Below are positions 47,661 through 57,380 of a DNA stretch of 64,000 nt, in pieces. This stretch comes from Himantopus leucocephalus (taxonomy: Eukaryota > Chordata > Aves > Charadriiformes > Recurvirostridae), in the NCBI GenBank assembly GCA_003993805.1, contig RSEF01000020.1, positions 11,323,329-11,387,328 on the forward strand, read 5' to 3'. Each line of letters opens with the position of its first letter. Position 1 is the stretch's first letter. Under the pieces are notes generated by a model. That model searched no databases and was not told the DNA's origin. It saw only the letters and a list, made by a program, of their open reading frames with translations. The position numbers were made by a program, and so were the translations under genes.

Positions 47661-49274
47661 CTTGCAATGCATTGGGTATGCTCCACCAAAGGCTATGTGA
47701 CTAGAATATCTTAAATCAGCCACCAGCTTATAGTGCTGTTTCTCTTTCCCCCAGTTTGCAAATTCTGTCCTCCTCTCAGTGCCTGCAGAGGTTTCCTGAA
47801 ACAGGGGAGCTGAGAAATATACCCCTGCCTGTCATAAATTTAAATCATTGAAGCATACCAACAAAATGATTACAAAAGCTATTGTAGTCATTAAAGTCAA
47901 AGGAAGTAGTCGTTGAGTTATTGCCAATTACCACTGAAGGTTACAACAGTAATTAGCCTTTACAGTATTTGGAAAAGACTTATGCACATTTTCATAGTTA
48001 ACTAATTTCATTCTCTCAATAAAATACACATATTCCCGTCTGCTGAAGAAGGACAAGATCAATGGCTGAAGACCCAGTCTTGCTTTTAACGTAGAGAAAA
48101 ATGATGTTCTAATAGAAAGTGGTGGAAAAATAGTTGTGAGGCCAAAAAAAAAAAGTTGGGGGGGGAGAGGAAATTTAATAAAGGCAGGAAATTCCAAGCT
48201 TCGTTTCTTTCATTCAGTGACTGTGGGGTCGGTGGCTGCTTCTAGCTGCCACTGAATGAATGTACTGTCTCAAACTACACCTTATATGGAGGGATCAGAA
48301 AACCTTGCACATGGGAGCCATATGTTCAGCACTTGCCATCCGTTATTGAGAGCGGAGGTTGAGGGCTGAATACTGATTTAAACATCCATATTTAGAGCTC
48401 TTAAGTACAAAATAAGGTGCAAATTCTCACAAAAGTTGAAGACAGAAGAGAAAAAGCTGTGACCCACCATAGAAGCAGTTTTGAGAAAGAAAAAAAATAG
48501 CTGGGGGAGGTTGTTTTCTAGCAGTGCTGAAGAACCTGCCCTGCTGAATACATGATCCCTTACTAACAGCTGCAATGTAAAGGTCTAACAAAGCTGATGA
48601 ATGTAAGGGCATGAAGGTTTATTCTGAACTATGTGCTCAGTCTGTATCTGTCAAAGGCCAAGGGAGGAGGAATGTCTCCAGTGTGGAGGGTAAGGGACTC
48701 CTCTTTCCACCCTTGCCTCATTTTACGTTGGTGCAAATTTGCCCATCATATCCACAGACAACGTAGAGCATGCAAGTAATGTAGCCTCTTGGTAGACCTT
48801 TCAGGTTTTGTGTGTGTGTCTGTATAATTTCATAAACTGGGTGTCCCACATGAGCGTAAAATGTGTGATTAGGTGTTCCTGATCTGGAGGCTTCTTGCAG
48901 TAAATGTAAAAATTATATATAACCCATTGCAGCGATGGTGGGGCGTTCTCAGTGTTCCTCTCTGTCTCATGCTAAGTTGCTTATACGCTTACTTTTATTG
49001 TCACCTTGGCTGGAAGCTTCTGCAAGTCCATGAAGAGTCACTAACCTTCTGATCTCGAAGCTGCCATTCATGGCAGGGTTGAGATATGTTAGCAGGTAAA
49101 CTTGCCCTATTAAGGCCTGTGCCCCACCTTTGAATAAACACCAGAGATCAGTTCCTGCCATTGTTAATTTCATCCTTTTGATGAGCATGAAATTTGTGTG
49201 ATGAACGAACCTATAGTGGATTTTTCTTTTGCATAATAGACATTTTGCTGGTTAAAAAACCACAAACTCCATTG
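47661..49274. other. Non-coding unique sequence
   Basis: Purine/G-rich low complexity at 48146-48174 (A-run then GGGGGGGAGAGG). A short TG run lies at 48810-48818. No gene or transposon recognised. Confidence 0.5.
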
Positions 49275-49279
49275 GATAT

Positions 49280-49928
49280 TGTCCTGGTTTGAGCGACACA
49301 GGACTAATTTCCCTTCTAATACTTGGGAAGACTGCACTTTTAGAAGACTCTAGTGTCTCAATTTGTGAGAATATTTACTTTCTAGCCAGCTATGGTGTGG
49401 GTTTCAAGGTCTCAGTGTTTTTGAGCTCGCCAGGTGCAGGGATGAGGAGGAGCGAGACCCAGGCACTTGACCCAAGCTGTCCAACAGGATTATTTCATAC
49501 CATGAATGTCGCATTCCATATAAATTAGGAAGTTTGCTGCGAAGTTCAGGCTTTCTCCCTTGATGGCTGCCATCCTGAGAACTTTGTGCCTCAGGGCTGT
49601 ACCCCTGAGCCCTTCCCTTCCTCCCGAAGCTGTAGTGCTTACAGGGTCCCACATTTGCCGTCCACTGCTGGGAGTGCACAGCTTCCGACTGATATAGTTG
49701 GCTGAGTATAATCTTTGCATATTCTGTATTGGTATCAGGATCAATATTGGTTCTTTAGTGCTATTAATGTTAATTATCTAATCTTACTCTATTGAATCTG
49801 TTTATATTTCAACCCCTCAGTTTCCTTGTTTTTTCCCAATTCCCCTTCCCGGGTGGGGAGGGCTCATCGGGTGATAGAATGATTGTCTAAATGACAAGAA
49901 ATTGTTACGGGTTTCTCAAACAATAACG
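49280..49928 (+). mobile_element. Avian ERVL-like solo LTR
   Basis: A full LTR of about 649 bp. It starts TGTCCTGGTTTGAGCGACAC, a 5' end very typical of bird endogenous retrovirus LTRs, and continues with the pattern 'acttgggaagactgcac', a mid region, a polyadenylation-like AT zone (49790s), 'tttatatttcaacccc', 'cccgggtggggaggg' and an end near 'tctcaaacaataacg'. Flanking bases GATAT (49275-49279) and CATAT (49929-49933) agree at four of five positions and could be a target-site duplication. No gag or pol remains lie on either side, so this is a recombined solo LTR. The last bases are inferred from the duplication. Confidence 0.8.
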
Positions 49929-52074
49929 CATATGAATGTTTTCACTGTGTTAGTAATTTTTATATCTTATTGGCAATGTTCTAAAGCAATGAAGATTCAG
50001 ACTGCTCAGTTCCCCAGAGATCCTCGTAATTACAACAATGACTGCTGGAGCATGAAAAAAAGTCATTTGGCAAAATGGCCATCTTGGCTTCCTCTGTCTC
50101 ATCCTCCCCTCTCTTAGACTTCAAAGTCCTGTTTGCTCAGTTTACTAGACAAACACATTGTTTGCTATTTGCCACGGCAGATGTTTGTTTAATTCGCCAC
50201 CTTCTGCTTCCTTCCTGAGACTGAGGAAAGTCATACTGTTCACTGTATTTTCTTTTCTGTTTACAACACCTCTCCACTGCCAGCCAAGGTGCAGAAAAGA
50301 GGAAGGACAACGGTCACTTTGAAAATTATTTATTCAGCTCATGGAAAGTGATTCCATGTGCTAGCATTTCTAGGACCATCACAGCCATCTCCTGTGTTCT
50401 ATAAATGGCACATAACAACACACAGACAACATCTAACTGGATTGTCTCAACTGTGCAAAGAGGCTGTATCCAGCCACTGAATATTTTTATGTAGAGAACA
50501 AATCCTCTTCTTTTGAAAGAGCATGAAGATCCCAACTTGAACTGACCCATGCTCTGATCCAACTGGGTCCTACGTGAACAATGCTGCTATGGAGAACTGT
50601 TAATGCTCAGGAGAGTGTTTGCCTTGTAGTCTGGACTGACTACTATGCACAGTCAGACTGGCTGCAGAAAGTCTAGGTAAAACCTATGTGTCACTTCAGT
50701 GCTGATTTGAGGGCTTAAGAGGCGCAGACAGGAAACTGGCTTTCTCTTTCAGAAGACATCTTGCGTTTAGTAAGGCCTGAGAGAGAATGGAGAAATGACT
50801 TCACAGACCAGCACATATAACTCACTAGATGCTGTAGCGTTAAGACTCATCCTCTTCTAAATGAAACTCTTGCCACTGAAGTCTGTGTTCCGGGAGTCTC
50901 AGAAAGAGTTTGGATTTATTTCCACCCCATTATTCCTCCCTGCCATCTTTTTTTGCGTGGTTGGCACAGTGTGCTTTCTCCTTCCTTGCAAATTCCTTCA
51001 CAAATGCTTGGCTTTGTGTGTATCTCCTTTACTCCTTGCTTTACTCATGGATCTGGTTTCTCTAAAGCTCTGTGGCTTTATATGCCTTCCCTCCACAAAG
51101 GATGGCTTTACATACCAAGCAGCAGATCAAAGAACTTAACTCTAGATGGATCCAGTACAACAAAACCATGAAGAGATGTTCTTCTGTTACTTTAATAAAC
51201 AATGTAGTGCCATTGTTCCTGATCAGCTTGTGAATTTTCAACAAATCCAGAGATAATTACTAGATTTATGTATATATCTAACGATCAATGCAAAGCTGGG
51301 CTTTTATCTACCCATTTTTCTGTAAATAAAGAAGCGCTGTAATTGTCATCAGAACCATTTGTTGCAATTTGAATGACTATAAATAATGAATAGGCAATGA
51401 AGGTTGTTCATTACAGACTGAAAAAACTATATATATTGGCTTGTTACCCCTTTGCAGAAGCCAGGCAGAAACTATCGAGGTTTTGCAGTATGGAGCTGAC
51501 GCAGTCATGAGTGAGTTGTCTGGGGCAGTGCTGTGTCTGTGATTTACACTGCTGTGTGCCACCTGGCCTTGCAGGCTTTCCCAATAGCGCTGTTGTATTT
51601 ATTCCTGCTGTGCTATAAACTAACAGACTTATTGGAAACTTCAGCAAGCCTTGCTGTGAGATTCACATTTCTGTTTTACTGCAAACTTCTTCACTTTTCT
51701 AGGCTGCAGTCTCAGACAAGCCAACAGAAGCAAGAGCTTTGTGAGCATTTGCAGTTTGGTATATTATTTTTAGTTCCTCAATAGTTTTTTTTGTCTCAAG
51801 AAATCACTTTGGAATTAGTTCTGCCTCTGATCCATTGGAAAAATTCTTACCTGCATGATCACAAGTTTTCTTACGAGAAATATTCCTAATTCTTGGAATT
51901 GTTTTATTAGCTTCATGTGGCACCTTCTGCACAACTGGAATAACCTTTCTGAAAAAAAAAAAAAAATTGCCAAAATTACCCAATGGAACAAGTTCTACAG
52001 TTGTTAATAGTACTGAGAGCTTTTGGGGACAGAACAGTGGTGCCAGTGTGACTTGGAACTGAATTTGGCTCAGC
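49929..52074. other. Non-coding unique sequence
   Basis: A run of 15 A lies at 51952-51966. Overlapping frames at 50861-51171 (two frames, 72-92 codons) are hydrophobic and unrecognised. No transposon seen. Confidence 0.5.
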
Positions 52075-52077
52075 ATT

Positions 52078-52540
52078 CTCCAGAAGAGTGAATCAGAGCC
52101 TTGTACATGGCAACAATATCATTCCCTTGATTCCTTTTCTGTTTCATTCTTATGACATCCTTCTTATTTCTTGATTTTATAACTGTCCTATACTGGACAG
52201 ACAGTTTCAAAGATTTTCATATTATAGGCCTCTAAATCTTCCTTGCTTGGCTATCATATTGTATAGCTGATTAATTTAATAAACCCTTTCTGGTTTAGAT
52301 CATTGCCCCAAGAAAGCAGCGCTTTCTGTTTTCTGTCTCATTCTCCTAGAAGATCAGAATATTTCTAATGCTGTGGTTCTCCTCCATCTTCATTCTTAAC
52401 CGGATCTGCAGTTTTAGTGTTGTCAGCAGATGCAAATATCTTACGTTTGATATCCTTATTTAAACCATTCAGAATGGGTATATTTGTAACTCCTCAATAG
52501 TCTTTGATGACAGATGCGGTTATCTCAGGATCTGTGGTAT
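52078..52540 (-). mobile_element. Ancient LINE (CR1/L3-like) reverse-transcriptase relic
   Basis: Highly decayed but recognisable on minus. Near 52538-52524 a VIPQIL-like trace matches the GVPQGS motif. At about 52475-52400 the frame reads LNGLNKDIKRKIFASADNTK, matching the LINE pattern IND-LEKG...KFADDTK residue for residue without gaps. About 320 bases further, near 52120-52085, VAMYKALIHS matches the LYKALVRP motif at about the expected distance. Motif C is ADN instead of ADD, so a catalytic aspartate is gone (codons 52419-52424). Stops and length changes show great age. The family assignment is approximate. Confidence 0.5.
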
Positions 52541-52632
52541 TACTTTATGAAACCTGTGGGAATCTATGGAATGCAAACCTTTTCATGATTTTACCTAGCT
52601 GGAAAGGTAAAAGGCAAGATTTCTGTTGGAAG

Positions 52633-52692
52633 TGATCCAAAACACAATGACGTCAGTGGGAATCTTTCCACAGACTTCAAGAGCCTGTAAAG
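52633..52692. repeat. Old amniote repeat relic (gtcagtggga / gacttca type)
   Basis: The blocks 'atccaaaacacaatgacgtc', 'agtgggaatctttccaca' and 'gacttcaagagcctg' follow an old interspersed repeat with alternating 'gaagtcaatggga...' and '...attgacttcaatgg' segments. The same pattern recurs at 52.9, 54.5 and 55.0 kb. Confidence 0.35.
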
Positions 52693-52929
52693 CACCAGTG
52701 CAAATGCTGTGACTGACAGGCAGAAGATATCTGGGAGAGACCCCTTTTGGCCATAAAGACTTTGTGGTGCAGTTAATTTCAGTTTCTTAGACAACACTTG
52801 TGTGCTGAAATACTTAACTCCCTAAAGCATAATTATTCTCTTCAATTCGTGACTCCTTCCAATGAAGTGTAGTACAAAATGCCTTCACAAAGGTCACCAG
52901 CCAAATTCTTCTCTTGTTTATGTGTTCAT

Positions 52930-53105
52930 AACAGATCAGTAAACAAAATTCTCCTTCCACTTCTATTGGTATAAGAGAGGTAACTCCATTTAAGTCTAGT
53001 GAAGGACTACTGGGGGAAAAAGAAAACATTTTATGAGAGACAAAAGTGAGCCTGCTGATTTCAGCTCAACTGCATGAATTTAAGTGAAGGCAGAATTGAG
53101 TCCTT
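52930..53105. repeat. Old amniote repeat relic (ggtaactccatt / aagtct type)
   Basis: 'aaaattctccttccacttct', 'attggtataagagaggtaac' and 'tccatttaagtctagtga' follow in order the known relic pattern 'aaattctgctctcagttac', 'actggtgtaaatc-gagtaac' and 'tccattgacttcaatgga'. A further block 'ggcagaattgagtcc' (53089-53103) matches its 'agcagaatttggccc' part. Family name uncertain. Confidence 0.4.
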
Positions 53106-54540
53106 ATTATTTCCTGTCTGCTGCATTTCTCTTATTTTGTCACGACAGCTGTGTAGATGGAAACTCCCAAGATTTCTACAGCCAAGTCATCTTTCACCAA
53201 TAAAGTTATACTGACTCACATAATAGATTAGACTGTCACACTAAACCTGACAAACAACATTTAATATGTCTCAAATTGCATCTGGGCAGATACCCCTGTA
53301 AACTACTGTCTCTACCATGCAGATGTTTCCCATCTCTTTAGGAACAGCTTTGATGGTCAGGCGACAGGGTGGCCTGCTCTCAGCCGCTTTGGAAGTCACA
53401 GGCACATGGCAGGCTAGTGGTGCACCCGTGTCTTCTCTCTGCGAGTATTTCTGTGCATTTCATAATTGTGTTACTGCCATTCCAAGGGGAAATACGTTAG
53501 CACTGTCTGTCATCCTCCTTTGTAAAGACAGAAACAAAGTGAAGCTGAGGTCTGTCTTTGGAGGCCTCCCTAGGTGACTCCCACTTAGGCTGACAGGGGT
53601 CTCCTGTGTTTCTGAAGGAAATATTTAAAAGTTTTTCCTAATTTTCCTTTCCCCCCCCTTTATTTTTCACAGAAACCATTCTATTTACATTTTGCTAGCA
53701 AAAATTAGATCTTTTGAACAATGCAGGGCTGCTATTAGCTGTTCTGTATTTCTTTTCCTCTTCTAACTATTCTTTTAACTTGCTTCATCCTTGGGTTTGT
53801 TGATTTTTTTTTTTTAGACTAGCTCTCCCCAATCTGCCTCCCTCCCAGGTTGTTTGTGTTTGAACCAATTCTACATTTTCTGGTGCTAATCTTCACATCC
53901 TCTCTTATTCCCATTGGCCTCTGTTGCCCTTTTTCCTGTTGGGATGGGCTTCAGTTTTATCCTCTCCAATTGTTCTTTAACTTTTTCCAGCTCTGTGCAG
54001 TCAGCTTTCTGGTGCACTGTAGGACTCCAAATTGAAATTCCCCTGGGCAGTTCGCATTTCCTTAAATTTCCATAAGGTGAAAAGCATTTGGGATTCTTGC
54101 ACTGAGGAATATTTCAAGTGTGACGATAATCCTGTCCCAGATGTGCAGAAGTCTGTATGAGGGGAGCAGTCAACAAGATGAATGCAGCACAGACGTGCTT
54201 CCTTGGTTATTCATGTGTGTATCTGATTGACCTTTGTGACAAATAAGCCCTTGTGCAAATGCAGGTATTTCCCTACCTAGCAGGGGTGCCAGAGGACCAC
54301 TGACCAAGCTGCGGTAGGATTCGGTAATGGCCAGGACTTCTCACCACAGCAGAAGCCTTGACTACTGAGTGAAGGGGTAGGACCTTTAGCTGCTTGCTGT
54401 GGGCCAGCTGCTGGAAAAGATAATAGCCAGCTCATTACAATCATGTTTTACTCAGTTCATTTGCTCCAGTAGGTCCTAGGGATCATTTTTATTAATCCTT
54501 AAATACTAAGACTAAACCAGTGCAGTTTTTGATGCATGAT
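53106..54540. other. Non-coding unique sequence
   Basis: T-rich runs at 53650-53670 and 53804-53815 (12 T). No gene or transposon recognised. The 86-codon frame at 53317-53577 is unrecognised. Confidence 0.5.
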
Positions 54541-54547
54541 GCTACTT

Positions 54548-54600
54548 CCAAGGAAAGTCAGTGGCAAAAATCCAGCTGAAGTCAGTGGGTGCAGGAAGAG
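54548..54600. repeat. Old amniote repeat relic
   Basis: 'ccaaggaaagtcagtggcaa' and 'agctgaagtcagtgggtgca' follow the relic pattern 'gaagtcaatggcaaaactcc' and 'attgacttcaatgggagca'. Two 'aagtcagtgg' cores lie 26 bases apart. Confidence 0.35.
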
Positions 54601-54954
54601 CATCTGACACAAGCCAAGATTTTCGCAGCCAGAACTAGAGCTCTGGCCTTCTAGAGCTTGATGTTTGGAAGGAGACAGCAATCACAATGTGAGCAGATGC
54701 TCCGTCCTTCTTAACTTCCCATTTCCTCTCTTTTGTTCATATGTGCCAGAGATTCACAGATATTTCTTTCAAAGGCAGGGCTTTTTTTCTTCATCCACTT
54801 TCCGGTGTGCTTTTCTTGTTTCTTTCATGTTGTCTTAAAAAAGAGAAAAGTAAAACTAGTTCTGTGAGACTACAGGGAGAAGAAAATATTTCTCTGGAGT
54901 CTCTTTAGGATCTTGGCTAGAAGCAGAGCAAACACCGTCATAATGGTTAGCAAC
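54601..54954. other. Non-coding unique sequence
   Basis: Nothing recognisable; mixed composition, T-rich near 54785. Confidence 0.5.
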
Positions 54955-55070
54955 AAAGGACACAGCATCACTTCCATTGAAATCAACGCTAACTTCAGTG
55001 TAAGTAAGATTAGGCCAGGAAAAAAACCAACTGACTTCAACAGAGGAGAAACTGACTTCAGCTAAAACAA
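54955..55070. repeat. Old amniote repeat relic
   Basis: 'acttccattgaaatcaacgc', 'taacttcagtgtaagtaa' and 'gattaggcc' follow closely the relic pattern 'ttccattgaaatcaatgg', 'attgacttcagtgggag' and 'ggatcaggcc'. A second, weaker pair of 'ctgacttca' cores follows at 55030-55060. Confidence 0.45.
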
Positions 55071-56635
55071 TAAGCCACACATGCAATGACAAGCATTTAG
55101 ATCCAAGACTCAAGGAGGTACTGCCTTTCCTCTGTTTCCTTCCCCAATGGATTCTGCTCATTACTCCCAACAAGTCTAACAATTGCTCTTTCCCTCTCTC
55201 TCTAGCAAGATCTTTTGTCCATCCGAACTCAAACTACCCCCTTAACTGAAGCAGTGGAGTGCAGGTCCTTCAGATAAGCACAAACTGTAATTACATCATA
55301 TTTTGAGTTAATAATATGTGGGTGGGAAAAGGAAGAAAGGAGGAGGGAGAGAGCAAATGAAAGAAAGAAGCAGGGTTTTGGCAGGGTTACAGAATTGCAG
55401 ACAGCTTCTTGTAAGTCTCAAGCTAAAAATGGGAGAGGTTTGCATTAAAAAAGCACTTTAATAGGTCCTGCAAATTGGCATTTTTGGTGATTAGGTAGAC
55501 AGGCTTTTTTCATTTTTAATAACTTAGTGCTGAAATACTGTTGTAACTCTTCTGTTACAAGCCTGACTTTCAAAGGGCAACATAGGAGGGATCCCCTGGA
55601 GCTGCTGGCCTGGATGCTCTGGTGAGCGTTAATGCAAGTGCTAGCATCTGTTGGCTATGCAGCGCTGTGCTTTGTCCACCCCAAACTGTATTTACACACT
55701 ACTATGCAATTCACTTCTTGTGGCCTCAGAGTTTGGTCCAGAGAGAGTGTATGTGTTGGGCCGTTAGGCAGGTCCTTGACACTGGGGCACTGTGGGGAGT
55801 TTTGTACTATGGTGGTCTGTGAAGGGGCAGTCAGGAACCTGCCTGTGCTGCCAAGGTGTAGAGAGTGCTGCTTTCACTCTTTTCTCAAAAATCACGAGAT
55901 GCCTATCTAAAGAATGATTGCCTTCATAGGAATAAAAGGCAGCAACATGTTATGCATGATGCCTTCAGCAGCTTCAGCCCAAACGAGAATTACATTCTCT
56001 TCACAGCCCCCAGGCAAGCTGATCCCAGGATTTGAAAGGCAGTGTAATGTCTTTTTGAGAGGCTCAGCCCTATCTTCTCACAGAGCTATTGCTGTCAGTA
56101 TTCATTCCTGGCAAGATCTTGGGCCTTCTCATTCCAGGATTCAGGCCCACTCACTCCTAAACCATCTGTTATTTTCAACCTGCTGCTCCTGCACTCAGGT
56201 AGATAGACGTCAGCCTCTTTTGAAGTCAGGTTCATTCTCAGGTATCTTCCTCTTCCCTGTGCTAGCTGGATTAGGAAGCCTTTTACTGTTTGGAGGCAGA
56301 GAGGCAAGAGGTAGTAATGAATTTACAGCTAACGTCAGTATTGACAACCAGTGTGTGCCTTTGTCATCAGAAACGCGCTCTCTGTTATGTGACTGTCTAT
56401 ACTGAAGCTTTACAAAACTGCCATCTTCAATACCCTGTCTAAGCCTCTTCCTTTTATTACGATGGTAATAGTGATAAAGGAAACAATAACAAGTAGTAGC
56501 TTTGGTTCAGCCACGTCAACATGTTACTTGCCCCATGCAAGTGTTTTACAAGATTTTCATATCCTCTTCCAGCCACTAAAAAAGGAGTGGGACTGGTACT
56601 GCTAAACAGCATTAATTCTTTTTCTTCGTAGCCTT
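55071..56635. other. Non-coding sequence with an unrecognised 163-codon frame
   Basis: A purine-rich low-complexity patch lies at 55320-55376. The frame at 55914-56405 (163 codons from an ATG) is the longest outside transposons. It has a serine-rich first half and a hydrophobic patch (GIFLFPVLAGLGSLLLFGG) around residues 109-127. I recognise no domain, and a 70-codon frame overlaps it on minus (56095-56307). Chance is the likelier explanation, and no promoter or splice signal stands out. Confidence 0.35.
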
Positions 56636-56638
56636 CTT

Positions 56639-56685
56639 TTATATATATATATGTGTGTGTGTCTGTATGTGTATATATCTCTCTA
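56639..56685. repeat. TA/TG microsatellite
   Basis: Alternating AT units followed by GT units (56639-56662) and a degenerate TGTATGTGTATATATCTCTC tail. It sits immediately at the 3' edge of the CR1 fragment. Confidence 0.9.
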
Positions 56686-56689
56686 GATA

Positions 56690-57380
56690 TCTCCTGTATT
56701 TCATCAGTTTTTCCATGAGGATGTTACGGAAGACAGCACTGAAAGCCTTAATACAGTTGAGATAAACAACATCCACTGCTCTCCCCTCATCCACCAAGCC
56801 TGTCATCTCATCACAGAAGGCTATTAGGTTGGTCAGGCATGATTTCCCCTTCATAAATCTATGCTGACTACCCCTAATCACCTTCTTGTCCTTCATCTGT
56901 TTGGAAATAGTTTCCAGGATTATTTGCTCCATTGTTTTCTCAGAGATCAAGGTGAAGCCTGTAGTTGCCAGGATCCTCCTTCTTGCCTTCTTGAAGATAG
57001 GGTTGAGATTTGATTTTGATTTCTCCCAGTCCTCAATAATCTCCCTTGATTGCCATCACCTTTCAAACTTAACTGAGAGGGGCCTTACAATTACGTCTGC
57101 CAGCTCCCTCAGCTTTCAAGGGCGCATGCCATCAGGTTCCCTGTTTGTTTAAATGTTCCCTGACCTACCCCTCCTCTGCCCACGGTAAGCCTTCCTTGTT
57201 CTGGATTTTCCCACTAGCGTCAGAGACCTGGGATTCCTGAAGACGAATCTTACGTCTGATCTTAGTAAAGACAGAGGCGAAGAAGGCAGTGAGTGCCTTG
57301 ATGTACCTTCCATGTCCTTTGTCACCAGGTCCCGTGTCCCACTCAGCAGTAGGCCCACATTTTCCCTAGTCATCCTTTTG
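56690..57380 (-). mobile_element. CR1 LINE internal fragment, antisense, both ends missing
   Basis: On minus the sequence runs from the ORF2 linker (LLSGTRDLVTKDMEG, 57350s) through a RELADVIVRPLS-like trace (near 57105), EDW, a PIFKKA trace and a DPGNYR trace (near 56970), into the reverse transcriptase, and stops at ILMEKLMKY (near 56700) beside a TA/TG microsatellite. It lacks the CR1 3' tail that normal insertions keep, so the 3' end was lost after insertion. Frameshifts and stops occur upstream of 56950. Confidence 0.88.
56691..56950 (-). pseudogene. CR1 reverse transcriptase palm/fingers remnant
   Basis: Continuous frame on minus: EKTMEQIILETISKQMKDKK, then SQHRFMKGKSCLTNLIAFCD (family HGFTKGKSCLTNLIAFYD), then DEGRAVDVVYLNCIKAFSAV. 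The family motif A is YLDFSKAFD; here both aspartates are replaced (LN..KAFS), so the catalytic residue is lost. Motifs B and C lie beyond the break. It is non-functional. Confidence 0.88.

Noticed and set aside
49404..49744. Minus frames inside the LTR region
   Set aside because: They lie within a non-coding LTR and show no retroviral protein similarity.
56886..57152. Plus-strand 88-codon frame
   Set aside because: Antisense reading of the minus-strand CR1 fragment.
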